A stretch of DNA of 64,000 nucleotides from an uncultured Roseburia sp. (GTDB taxonomy: Bacteria; Bacillota; Clostridia; Lachnospirales; Lachnospiraceae), in assembly GCA_910587865.1 (NCBI GenBank), contig CAJUNX010000010.1:42786-106785 (forward strand), read 5' to 3'. Positions within the stretch are counted from its first letter, which is position 1; each line of letters opens with the position of its first letter. The translations under genes were made by a program, and so were the position numbers. This document shows, piece by piece, positions 16,485 to 24,387 of the stretch. The notes beneath the pieces are model-generated. The model made no database searches and was not told where the DNA came from. It saw nothing but the letters and a program-made list of their open reading frames with translations.

Positions 16485-17393
16485 TCAGTTTCCTTTCTTA
16501 TTTGAAAACAGGCTCTGGACATCCACATCCGAATAGCACTGCGAACAGAAGCCCTCGATCACTGCCCCGTTATTGATCTGAACCGAACGCGACTTGATAT
16601 TGCCCATCACGACAGCGGATGTATCCACCACAACCGGTCCCTGTACATCGATATCGCCCTTGATCGCGCCTGCAATCACCGCGGAAGTGGATGTCACATT
16701 GCCGATAATCACGGAGCCGAGTCCGATCTTGACCGTACCGGTGCTGACCACCTCGCCTTCCACCTGCGCTGCGTCCGCGAAAAACTCGGACGTATTGCTG
16801 TTGCCGTTGACAACGCCGGTCACCGTAAGCTTACCGTTGCAGCTCACATTGCCGTCGATCTGCCCGCGCACGTCAAGCGATCCGTTTGACATAATATCAC
16901 CGCGGATCACAGTCCCCTCCGTGATCACGGATACCTCGTCCGATACAATCCTCTCCTGCTCCACCTGTTTTACCGGTGCGCTCTCTGCCGGCGCACTCTG
17001 TACCGGCGTTACCGTATTGTCAGCCATCTTTTTTTCCTCCTGTATTGTATTGTTTTCATGATTTTTGTGTTCTGATGCCGTTTCCTGTACCGGCGCTTTT
17101 GCTTCCGGTGCGGGCTCCCGTTCTTTTTCCGGCACGGTGTTCACCGTCTTTTCCGGCACGGCGTTCACTGTTTTTTCCGATGCGGCGTGTGTCTTTTCCG
17201 CCGGCTCCTGTCTCGACACCTGCTCTAACAGTCCGTCTAACTTTGAGAGTTCGGATTCGACGTCCACTTCTCCCTCAAGGGTATTCACGACAAGATCGTC
17301 CTCCGTCTCCTCCGTCCCGGCACCCCCCTCACCCGGCATAAGTTCGTTCACTGCCTGTGAGAAATCATCTTTGAAATCTTTAAAAAATCCCAT
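16485..17393 (-). CDS. Bactofilin (polymer-forming cytoskeletal protein)
   Basis: A 302-residue protein. The N-terminal ~150 residues are an acidic, Pro/Glu/Thr-rich tail with short repeats (EKTVNAVPEKTVNTVPEK). The C-terminal ~130 residues form the bactofilin right-handed beta helix: ITEGTVIRGDIMSNGSLDVRG, GKLTVTGVVNGN, VEGEVVSTGTVKIGLGSVIIG, AVIAGAIKGDIDVQGPVVV. Bactofilins polymerise without nucleotide and organise wall-synthesis enzymes. The neighbours (wall-lipid genes and a polysaccharide deacetylase) fit an envelope role. Placement directly upstream of pyrH is less common than the family norm and worth noting. Confidence 0.88.
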   Translation of the reverse strand: MGFFKDFKDDFSQAVNELMPGEGGAGTEETEDDLVVNTLEGEVDVESELSKLDGLLEQVSRQEPAEKTHAASEKTVNAVPEKTVNTVPEKEREPAPEAKAPVQETASEHKNHENNTIQEEKKMADNTVTPVQSAPAESAPVKQVEQERIVSDEVSVITEGTVIRGDIMSNGSLDVRGQIDGNVSCNGKLTVTGVVNGNSNTSEFFADAAQVEGEVVSTGTVKIGLGSVIIGNVTSTSAVIAGAIKGDIDVQGPVVVDTSAVVMGNIKSRSVQINNGAVIEGFCSQCYSDVDVQSLFSNKKGN

Positions 17394-17418
17394 GTTCCTT
17401 CCTCCATGCTCTTTGTGG

Positions 17419-18396
17419 TCACCCGATACTGTCCGCCTTGACGTACTGGATCACCTGTGTATCTTCATCAATCGGTAAGATCTCGGCTCCTGAGCCCAGA
17501 AGCGTCTCGATCAGCGGGCCTAACGCCTCCACCGTTGCTGACGAATCCGCCGAATCGTGCATCAGAACCACAGATGTCTTGTATTTTTGAATATCCTCTG
17601 TCACGTTCCGGATGATCTCATCCGAGGTAAACGCCGCAAGCGCCGCGTCCCCTGCAGATACGTTCCAGTCATAGTATACCGTATTCTGCTCATTTAAAAA
17701 CCCGATCAGCTCACTCATCGCAACATTGCTCACCTGATTGCTGCTCCCGCCCGGGAAACGGTAATACCGGCATTCCACGCCTGTCACCTCATACAGATAG
17801 TCGCGGAGATGACGGTAGTCCTCCTCAAACGCCGCTTTCGACTGATAGATCACATTGTATTTATTTGCATAGGAATGCATGCCAAGCGTATGGCCTTCCT
17901 CCACAATCCTCCGGTAGAGCGCCTGCGACTCCTCGTCCTCTTTTCCGGAAACGAAAAAAGTGGCTTTCACATCGTACTGTGCGAGTATATCAAGAATCTC
18001 CGCCGTATTCTCCGACGGTCCGTCGTCAAATGTGAGGCATACCTTATGTACATCGCCTTCCTCCGCCAGATTCTCCGCATCCGCAATCCCCGCTGCGGCC
18101 GGCGGCGTCAGATTCTCCTCCGGCACCTCGGTACCCTCCGAAATCTGCGTGGAACCCTGTTCGTCCGGCTCTCCCTCCTGCATCTTTTGCAGCGCAGCCT
18201 CCTGATCACCGAGCTGCTGCAGCAGCCCGTCCACCTTCTGTTCAAGCGAAATCGTCCTGACCAGAAGAAAAATGACCAGAACCATCGATAAAACGAGCCA
18301 TCCGAGTATCGTGAGCATAATTGCGTTTTTTAATTTTCCGATCCGCTTCCTGCGCCTGCGCTGATTGCGGAGTATCTCTGATTCTTTATCCTGCAT
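17419..18396 (-). CDS. Membrane-anchored polysaccharide deacetylase family protein
   Basis: A 325-residue protein with a basic cytosolic start, one transmembrane segment (IMLTILGWLVLSMVLVIFLL), a coiled-coil stretch (SLEQKVDGLLQQLGDQEAAL) and a NodB domain. NodB motif 1 is LTFDDGPSEN. Motif 2 reads GMHSYANKYN, where the usual HSxxH metal-binding histidine is replaced by Asn. Motif 3 is RYYRFPGGSSN, and later motifs are DWNVSAGDA and VVLMHDSA. The fold is clear, but the lost metal ligand makes deacetylase activity doubtful. The start could be 18396 (GGGGGG site) or 18417 (AGGA site). It is the first gene of the pyrH-polC operon. Confidence 0.82.
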   Translation of the reverse strand: MQDKESEILRNQRRRRKRIGKLKNAIMLTILGWLVLSMVLVIFLLVRTISLEQKVDGLLQQLGDQEAALQKMQEGEPDEQGSTQISEGTEVPEENLTPPAAAGIADAENLAEEGDVHKVCLTFDDGPSENTAEILDILAQYDVKATFFVSGKEDEESQALYRRIVEEGHTLGMHSYANKYNVIYQSKAAFEEDYRHLRDYLYEVTGVECRYYRFPGGSSNQVSNVAMSELIGFLNEQNTVYYDWNVSAGDAALAAFTSDEIIRNVTEDIQKYKTSVVLMHDSADSSATVEALGPLIETLLGSGAEILPIDEDTQVIQYVKADSIG

Positions 18397-18428
18397 GTAG
18401 CCCCCCAAAATAGTCATAGTTCCTATTT

Positions 18429-18455
18429 ATTGTATCATATTTTTTTCGTTTTCAA
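18429..18455 (-). promoter_or_regulatory. Promoter of the leftward pyrH-polC operon
   Basis: Read on the - strand: TTGAAA (complement of 18450-18455), a 15-nt spacer (16 if TTTGAA is used), then TACAAT (complement of 18429-18434). It lies directly upstream of the polysaccharide deacetylase start. Confidence 0.5.
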
Positions 18456-18504
18456 AGAAAAAAAGCGCAAAATATCGTTTGATTTTTTTTAATATTCTTT
18501 TGTA

Positions 18505-19518
18505 TTATCTGAATAATTTTGTTTTATTTATGTTTATTCGCTCTTTTTCTCCTTTTGTCGTAACATATGACTCACGGACACAACGGTCCGGAAGAATCCG
18601 CTCCGCCGCATCCGCCAGCCGGTTCCCCGCCGGAAGCAGAAGAAGCGTGGTCACCACGTTAAACAGTGTGTGCATATTCGCAATCTGCGCCGCAGGCCGC
18701 CCCGGCGTCAGACGCTCCACCGCGGCAGCCGCAGGCGTGACGGTGCACAGCACAAAAAAGAGCATTGTCCCCGCCACGTTGAACATCAGATGAATCAGCG
18801 CCGTCTGCTTTGCCCTGCGCCCGCAGCCAGAAGCAGCCAGAAGCGCCGTGACACAGGTTCCGATATTTTGTCCGAACAGCACGTACACCGCTTTGGAAAA
18901 CGGGATCATTCCTCCTTCCGCCAGCGTCTGGAGCATTCCCGCTGCCGCCGAGGACGACTGGAGCACTGCCGTCACCGCCGCACCGGCCGCCACCAGAGAA
19001 AGCGGCCCGTCGATCCCCGACAAAAATCCTGTGATCTTTGCCGAATTCTGCAGCGGGAGCACTGCCGCACTCATCATTTCCAGCCCCAGAAACAAAAATC
19101 CAAGACCGGCCAGCCCGTCTCCCGCCTGCCGGATGACCGGCCGGTGTCCGCACAAAAGAAGCATTGTTCCCGCAAACGCAGCGAGAGGCGCAAACACGGA
19201 CAGATGAAGCGCCGTCAGCTGCGCCGTCACCGTTGTCCCGATATTTGCCCCCATAATCACCCAAACCGCCTGCCGGACCGTCATTGCCCCCGCATCCACC
19301 AGTCCGGTCACCATCACGGTCGTCGCGGAGGACGACTGAACTACGGATGTGACTATAATTCCGGACCACACGCCGGAAATGCGGTTTGACGTCAGCCGTG
19401 CCATCCACCGGCGCATGCGCTCCCCCGCCATCCGCGAAAGGCCGGCGCTCATGCGGTTCATCCCATATAAAAACAGTGCCAGCCCTCCCGCCAGCCCCAG
19501 AAAATAATTCCCTTCCAT
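18505..19518 (-). CDS. Na/Pi cotransporter family protein
   Basis: A 337-residue polytopic membrane protein carrying the two inverted QSSS repeats of the NptA/PNaS family: TSVVQSSSATTVMVTGL near the N-terminus and TAVLQSSSAAAGMLQTL in the second half, each followed by a GxNIGT motif (MGANIGTTVTAQL; GQNIGTCVTAL). Transport of phosphate or another anion with sodium is the family function. Homologues often carry a PhoU domain at the C-terminus; this one does not. The second of two close ATGs (19518) is chosen because AAGGGG lies 6 nt upstream of it. It is transcribed separately from the operon below. Confidence 0.85.
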   Translation of the reverse strand: MEGNYFLGLAGGLALFLYGMNRMSAGLSRMAGERMRRWMARLTSNRISGVWSGIIVTSVVQSSSATTVMVTGLVDAGAMTVRQAVWVIMGANIGTTVTAQLTALHLSVFAPLAAFAGTMLLLCGHRPVIRQAGDGLAGLGFLFLGLEMMSAAVLPLQNSAKITGFLSGIDGPLSLVAAGAAVTAVLQSSSAAAGMLQTLAEGGMIPFSKAVYVLFGQNIGTCVTALLAASGCGRRAKQTALIHLMFNVAGTMLFFVLCTVTPAAAAVERLTPGRPAAQIANMHTLFNVVTTLLLLPAGNRLADAAERILPDRCVRESYVTTKGEKERININKTKLFR

Positions 19519-19662
19519 CGGCATCCCCTTCTCCCCGCTCCCCGGCTCCCTCTGTTTTCATTGTATGCAGCCGCTGCCTGACCGCATTCCTGCCTGCCGC
19601 GTCCCCGCCTGTCTGAGATGTCATAAAACCGCTAAAGCTTTCTGACCGCTCCCCGTGCAGGA

Positions 19663-19691
19663 TTGACTTCCCGCGCCGGAACCGTTACACT
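19663..19691 (+). promoter_or_regulatory. Promoter for the DUF1538-PII operon
   Basis: TTGACT (19663-19668) and TACACT (19686-19691) with an exact 17-nt spacer. It would give a 5' leader of about 150 nt. Confidence 0.75.
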
Positions 19692-19744
19692 GATAAGAGA
19701 CGAAGCGGTTCTGCGCTCCGCAAAAAAAACTGTTAAGGAATCAT

Positions 19745-19815
19745 GTGTTTCGAATTTCGGGAGTGTGAAACACGCAGAAATCCGAAGGCATCATGGGGTC
19801 AGATGCTTTTGACCC
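19745..19815 (+). promoter_or_regulatory. Structured leader with two inverted repeats
   Basis: Between the promoter and the chosen start, GTGTTTC/GAAACAC (19745-19751 and 19767-19773) and GGGTCA/TGACCC (19796-19801 and 19810-19815) form two hairpins. The second covers the alternative ATG region at 19793. No known riboswitch consensus was recognised. An 11-nt stretch, TCATGTGTTTC, recurs at 47802 in another hairpin. Confidence 0.45.
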
Positions 19816-19849
19816 AACATCATTATTATATAGAAAGCAGAGGGATCAT

Positions 19850-21370
19850 TTGAACAAAAAATTAAAAGAAAAAATGGACGAATCCTTAAACGCCGTTCTT
19901 CCGATCACCATCATCGTACTGCTTCTGAGCATTTTCGTCGTGCCGATGGAAACGGGCACGATTGCCATGTTTCTCACCGGCGCTTTTATGCTGATCATCG
20001 GAATGGCTTTTTTCCAACTCGGCGCGGAGATGGCGATGACACCGCTCGGCGAAGGCGTCGGATCCTCAATCATCAAAACGAGAAATCTGTTTCTTCTGAT
20101 CGCAGTCTGTTTTGTCATGGGAATTATCATCACGATCGCGGAACCGGATCTGCAGGTGCTTGCCAATCAGGTGCCCTCGATTCCAAACAGCGTCCTGATC
20201 TGGACGGTTGCCGCGGGTGTCGGCGTTTTTCTCGTCATCGCTGTCCTCCGGATCCTGTTTCAGATCAGCCTGCCGTTTCTTTTATGTATCTTATATCTGT
20301 TTTTACTCCTGCTCTCCTTCGTGGCTCCGTCTTCTTTTGTCGCGGTGGCCTTTGATTCGGGCGGCGTGACGACAGGACCGATGACCGTGCCGTTTATCAT
20401 GGCGATCGGAATCGGTCTCTCCTCCGCGCGAAGCGACAAAAACGGAGCGAGCGACAGCTTCGGCCTGATCTCATTCTGCAGCGTCGGTCCGATCATCATG
20501 GTCCTGCTTCTCGGCATTTTTTTCCATCCGTCCGATGCGGCCTGCAATGCCACGCCGGTGCCGGATGTCGTCACGATGCAGGATGTCATGCGGGAGTTTG
20601 TGCATATGGCCCCGGATTACGGGAAGGAGGTACTCTCCTCGATTTTCCCCGTCCTGTGCGTCTTTCTGCTGTTTGAACTCGTTACGAGGCGTTATCACAA
20701 AAATCAGACGATCAAAATGCTGATCGGTTTTCTCTACACGATCATCGGACTGCTGCTGTTTCTGACCGGTGTCAACGTCGGTTTTGCCCCGGTGGGAAGT
20801 CTGCTCGGGAGCAGCCTGGCCTCCCGGCCCTGGAAATGGCTCTTAGTCCCCATCGGCGCCCTGATCGGCTATTATATCGTAAAAGCCGAGCCCGCCGTCC
20901 AGGTGTTAAACAAACAGGTCGCGGATGTCACAAACGGCTCCGTCTCCAAAGAGACGATGAACCTGTGCCTCTCCGTCGGTGTCTCCGCCTCCGTGGCGCT
21001 TGCCCTGATCCGTGTGCTCACCGGAATCAGCATTTACTGGCTCTTAATCCCCGGCTACCTCGCCGCACTTGCAATGACGCGATTCGTCCCGAAGGTCTTT
21101 GTCGGCATCGCATTTGACTCCGGCGGCGTCGCCAGCGGACCGATGACCTCGACGTTTCTGCTGCCGCTGGCCATGGGGACATGTACGGCCATCGGCGGAA
21201 ATGTGGTGACGGATGCCTTCGGTGTGGTTGCCATGGTCGCCATGGCTCCGCTGATCGCCATTCAGATCATGGGGATTTTCTACCAGCTGCGGTTAAACCG
21301 GGCGATGTCCGCCGCTGCGGTCATATATGAAATCGACGACGATGAGATTCTGGATCTGACGGAGGAATGA
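19850..21370 (+). CDS. DUF1538-family membrane transporter
   Basis: A 506-residue polytopic membrane protein made of two homologous halves. Each has the DUF1538 hallmark: VAVAFDSGGVTTGPMTVPF in the first half and VGIAFDSGGVASGPMTSTF in the second. Each half also carries an EP-L-V-Q/N-Q-V element (EPDLQVLANQV; EPAVQVLNKQV). The family is a predicted cation or small-solute transporter of unknown substrate. TTG at 19850 is preferred because GAGGG lies 5 nt upstream and it gives a normal LNKKLKEKMDESL start; ATG at 19793 would add 19 residues. It overlaps the PII-like gene by 4 nt, implying that this protein is the regulated partner. Confidence 0.82.
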   Translation: MNKKLKEKMDESLNAVLPITIIVLLLSIFVVPMETGTIAMFLTGAFMLIIGMAFFQLGAEMAMTPLGEGVGSSIIKTRNLFLLIAVCFVMGIIITIAEPDLQVLANQVPSIPNSVLIWTVAAGVGVFLVIAVLRILFQISLPFLLCILYLFLLLLSFVAPSSFVAVAFDSGGVTTGPMTVPFIMAIGIGLSSARSDKNGASDSFGLISFCSVGPIIMVLLLGIFFHPSDAACNATPVPDVVTMQDVMREFVHMAPDYGKEVLSSIFPVLCVFLLFELVTRRYHKNQTIKMLIGFLYTIIGLLLFLTGVNVGFAPVGSLLGSSLASRPWKWLLVPIGALIGYYIVKAEPAVQVLNKQVADVTNGSVSKETMNLCLSVGVSASVALALIRVLTGISIYWLLIPGYLAALAMTRFVPKVFVGIAFDSGGVASGPMTSTFLLPLAMGTCTAIGGNVVTDAFGVVAMVAMAPLIAIQIMGIFYQLRLNRAMSAAAVIYEIDDDEILDLTEE

Positions 21371-22071
21371 GCATGCAGGATAAATCAAACAAAAAAGCAG
21401 CCTTCCGCTGCCTTGTGATCATTGTGGACGGAAACATCAGAAATCAGGTGACCGAGTTTCTGGCGGATGCAAAAATCCCCCTTTCTTATCAGATGCACGG
21501 CGTCGGCACGGTGCGCTCCGATATTTTAAATCTGCTCGGTCTCGGCGACACGCACAAGAGTATCACGCTCTGCTTCGTGCCGCGGGAACAAAGCAGGCTT
21601 CTGCTCGCCGAGATGAACCACGCGCTCCTGCTGCACAAAAAAGGCACCGGCATCGCAGTCAGCGTTCCCATCGACGGCCTGCAGGGCTGGCTCTACAAGC
21701 TGCTCGGCATCAGCAATACAGACCCGATTCACTATGAATCAGAAAAGGAAGTGAAAAAGATGAGCGAAACCATTACGCACGCCATGATCCTTGTCTCCCT
21801 AAATCCGGGCTACAGCGAAGACGTCATGTGTACCGCAAGGACGGCAGGCGCCACGGGAGGAACGATTGTAAAGGGCTTACAGTGCAGCCCCGCAGAGACC
21901 GCCAGCCGTTTCGGCATCCCGCTGCAGGCGGAGCAGGAAATCTTAATCATCGTCGTCCCGAAGAAGAAAAAAAACGAAATCATGTCGGCGATCAGCAGCG
22001 CGCACGGTGTCTCGTCGCCCGCACACGGCATCGCGATCTCACTTCCGGTCGATGCGATCGCCGGTATTTAA
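21367..22071 (+). CDS. Tandem PII-like signalling protein
   Basis: A 234-residue protein with two PII-like ferredoxin-fold halves joined by a short linker. The N-half starts FRCLVIIVDGNIRNQVTEFL, with a GVGTVRSDILNLLGLG turn. The C-half starts HAMILVSLNPGYSEDVMCTA, with the TGGTIVKGL loop region and EILIIVVPKKKKNEIMSAI. The classical T-loop tyrosine for uridylylation is not evident. PII relatives encoded next to transporters usually bind and gate them in response to nucleotides. Coupled translation with DUF1538 supports that role here, by inference. Tandem duplication in one chain is unusual for trimeric PII folds. Confidence 0.78.
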   Translation: MSMQDKSNKKAAFRCLVIIVDGNIRNQVTEFLADAKIPLSYQMHGVGTVRSDILNLLGLGDTHKSITLCFVPREQSRLLLAEMNHALLLHKKGTGIAVSVPIDGLQGWLYKLLGISNTDPIHYESEKEVKKMSETITHAMILVSLNPGYSEDVMCTARTAGATGGTIVKGLQCSPAETASRFGIPLQAEQEILIIVVPKKKKNEIMSAISSAHGVSSPAHGIAISLPVDAIAGI

Positions 22072-22075
22072 GACC

Positions 22076-22366
22076 AGTTCCATCCGGTCCCGGGCGCGGA
22101 GGCGCAGGGGCGGCCTGACGGCCCGATGCCGCGCCATGGCAGTTCCATGCAGTCCGGCGCGGGGGCTTGATGCCGCGCCATGGCAGTTCCATGCAGTCCG
22201 GGCGCCGGGCACCGGGACGGCCTGACGGCCCGATGCCGCGCCATGGCAGTTCCATGCAGTCCGGCGCGGGGGCTTGATGCCGCGCCATGGCAGTTCCATG
22301 CAGTCCGGGCGCAGGGCACCGCGGCGGCATGACGGCCCGATGCCGCGTCATGACAGCCCCATTCGG
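22076..22366. repeat. 107-bp tandem repeat with paired 33-bp hairpin units
   Basis: A 33-bp unit beginning GATGCCGCGCCATGGCAGTT occurs at 22125, 22169, 22232 and 22276, with a degenerate fifth copy at 22339. Starts alternate 44 and 63 nt apart, a higher-order period of exactly 107. Each unit contains CATGG-CAGTT-CCATG, a small hairpin. The array begins 5 nt after the stop codon of the PII-like gene and ends just before its terminator. Confidence 0.9.
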
Positions 22367-22383
22367 TCGTGTAATCACACGCA

Positions 22384-22434
22384 AAAAAGAGACTTCCCGC
22401 CGGCAGACGCGCTCTGCCCGGAAGTCTCTTTTTC
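22384..22434. terminator. Bidirectional terminator
   Basis: AAAAAGAGACTTCC pairs with GGAAGTCTCTTTTT around an inner GCAGA/TCTGC stem. T-runs exist on both strands, so it serves the DUF1538-PII operon and the leftward gene ending at 22448. Confidence 0.9.
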
Positions 22435-22447
22435 GCTTTTTATGATC

Positions 22448-22921
22448 TCATTCGCCGATCACAACCGTCTGCTCTCCGCCGTCCTCCTCTGTGTGATCCG
22501 CCGTCACATTCATGACGGAGTCCTCCATCTCCTCGATCTCCTGATACTTTCTGGTGCACTGCGCGTCCTGCGCGATCGCCGCCAGTATCCGCCTGACATC
22601 CTCCGCCGAAAACATGGTGATCGCACGCGAGAGATCCCCGATATTGCTTCGGTTCACCTTCAGGCATCCTCCTTTTTCCAGGGGAATCGTCAGAACGTTT
22701 TTCTCGTCTGTCATATCCCCAAGGCACAGCGCCTGATTCGCGTCATCGCACACAAACACAACGCCCTTATACTGAATCATACCGTTTTCCGCCAGCTCGG
22801 AATACGGCGCTTTCTTCTCCTGCTCTTTCACAAAATAGCTGCCGTCAATCGCCGGCTTGCGCTTCTCATACCGCACGCGTGAAAACGCATCGTCTCCGCT
22901 CAGTTTGCCTACATCTGTCAT
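22448..22921 (-). CDS. Hypothetical protein
   Basis: A 157-residue soluble protein (MTDVGKLSGDDAFSRVRYEK...). I do not recognise the family. It has no membrane segment or signal peptide; the middle has strands YKGVVFVCDDANQALCLGDM and NVLTIPLEKGGCLKV, and the C-terminal tail is acidic. The start at 22921 follows GAAAGGGG; upstream in-frame codons to 22972 lack support. It has its own promoter (23038-23066) and shares the bidirectional terminator. Codon usage resembles the neighbours. Confidence 0.7.
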   Translation of the reverse strand: MTDVGKLSGDDAFSRVRYEKRKPAIDGSYFVKEQEKKAPYSELAENGMIQYKGVVFVCDDANQALCLGDMTDEKNVLTIPLEKGGCLKVNRSNIGDLSRAITMFSAEDVRRILAAIAQDAQCTRKYQEIEEMEDSVMNVTADHTEEDGGEQTVVIGE

Positions 22922-23037
22922 ATCTGCATTCCCCTTTCCTCTCCGGCGTATACCTGCCCGTTTCCGGCACACGCCCGTCTGTTCCTTCTTTTATGTTCAA
23001 CAGATATATCGGTCGTTTCCAACGGATCGTATTGTTT

Positions 23038-23066
23038 ATTGTAACGAAACGATTTTATTCTGTCAC
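23038..23066 (-). promoter_or_regulatory. Promoter for the hypothetical gene at 22448-22921
   Basis: On the - strand GTGACA (complement of 23061-23066), 17 nt, then TACAAT (complement of 23038-23043). It leaves a leader of about 105 nt. Confidence 0.55.
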
Positions 23067-23091
23067 AAAGTCATAACGCGGCATCCTGTCT

Positions 23092-24387
23092 CTATTCGGT
23101 CAGCGTCCGGTACAGCCATCTGCCGGACGCACTCAGCTCCTCCTGCGTAAATCCCTCCGTCTTTTGACAGTCCGGCGCAAGAATCGCGGATGTCTCGTTT
23201 TTATTTGACAGATTCCAGGCCACATAGCTGATCCCATACGCATCCATCAGCTCTGTCCATGCATCCGCCTGCGCCTCGTCGACCGCACCGCTGCCGGACG
23301 CGTCACAGATTCCGAACTCTGAGACAAAGACAGGCAGCCCGGCATCCACAGCCGTCTTCATCCGTTCTCTCAGATCCTCCCTGTGCGTCGCCGCATAAAA
23401 ATGAAGCGTGTACATCACATTGTCAAATTCCGAAAGAGGGGCGGCTGCCGCCGCGTCCACATATTGCGACCAGTTGGGCGTGCCGACCAGAATCACGGCA
23501 TCCGGATCGTTTGCGCGGATCACGGGAATCACCTCCCGCGCATAGGACGCGATCTCTTCCCATCCGGTTCCGCCGTTCGGCTCGTTGCAGATTTCATACA
23601 GAATATGATCCGCATCACGGTACTCCGCGGAAATACCTGCAAAAAATTCCTTTGCCTCTGAGCAGTATGTATTGGGATTGGAATCCGATAAAATATGCCA
23701 GTCCACGATCACATACAGATCCCTGGCCCGGGCATACTCAATCCCGTCGCAAACAAGCTTCCGCAGCTGTTCTTTATCCCCTCCCTCGCAGTATCCGCCG
23801 TATTCTGCGGTGTAGAGGGCAAGCCGGATTACATTCATATTCCAGTTTCTGCGCAGCTCCCCGAAGCAGGCTTCATTCACATATTCGGGATACCACGCCA
23901 GCCCGTGGGTGCTGATTCCGCGCAGCTGCACCGGTCTCCCCTCACTGTCGCACAGTGCTGTTCCGCAGACCTGCAGCGCACCCGACACAGACGGGGCCGC
24001 CGCATCGCTGCCGCCGTCTTCTCCCGGGCCTTCGGTCTCTCTTCCGCCGCCTTCTTCTCCAGGGCCTTCGGTCTCTGTTTCGCCGGATTTTCCCTCTCCC
24101 TGAACTTCGGTCTCTGTTTCACCGCCGTCTTCTCCCGGAACTTTGTCTGTTTCGCCAGATTCTGTCTCTCTTCCGGCGTCCGCTGTCTCTCTCCCGCCTT
24201 CCGTCGCGGCGAGTGCGCCCTCCGTCCCGTCTGACGCCCCTGCTTCACTCTCTGCTTCCTTCTCAGGTGCGGCATCCGGGCGCGGGGCGCCTGCATCGCC
24301 GCATCCGGATGCCAGCAGCATGCCAGAACAGATCAGCGCCGCCGCATGCGCCCCGGCTCTTTTTCTCTTTCTTTCCCTCTCTCTCAT
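23092..24387 (-). CDS. GH5 family lipoprotein glycoside hydrolase (endoglucanase-like)
   Basis: A 431-residue exported enzyme. The lipobox is LLASGC with Cys29, followed by a ~105-residue Glu/Gly/Thr-rich linker of near-repeats (GETETEGPGEEGG). The catalytic domain starts ~137 (LQVCGTALCDSEGRPVQLRG) and continues STHGLAWYPEYVN. The acid/base is E269 in YEICNEPNG and the nucleophile is E357 in VFVSEFG. The HGLAWY..YVN opening resembles subfamily 2 cellulases; beta-mannanase cannot be excluded given its partner. It is tethered to the outer face of the membrane and its start overlaps the beta-mannosidase gene by 4 nt. Confidence 0.87.
   Translation of the reverse strand: MRERERKRKRAGAHAAALICSGMLLASGCGDAGAPRPDAAPEKEAESEAGASDGTEGALAATEGGRETADAGRETESGETDKVPGEDGGETETEVQGEGKSGETETEGPGEEGGGRETEGPGEDGGSDAAAPSVSGALQVCGTALCDSEGRPVQLRGISTHGLAWYPEYVNEACFGELRRNWNMNVIRLALYTAEYGGYCEGGDKEQLRKLVCDGIEYARARDLYVIVDWHILSDSNPNTYCSEAKEFFAGISAEYRDADHILYEICNEPNGGTGWEEIASYAREVIPVIRANDPDAVILVGTPNWSQYVDAAAAAPLSEFDNVMYTLHFYAATHREDLRERMKTAVDAGLPVFVSEFGICDASGSGAVDEAQADAWTELMDAYGISYVAWNLSNKNETSAILAPDCQKTEGFTQEELSASGRWLYRTLTE

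Noticed and set aside
22039..22319. Small open frames with repeated MELPWRGI-like or WNCHGAAS peptides on the - strand of the 107-bp array
   Set aside because: They are translations of the repeats in several frames, without ribosome sites; no sign of real coding.
22125..22366. Possible CRISPR array with 33-bp repeats
   Set aside because: The spacers are themselves repeated (44/63 alternation), giving a 107-bp tandem repeat; spacers of a CRISPR would be unique.
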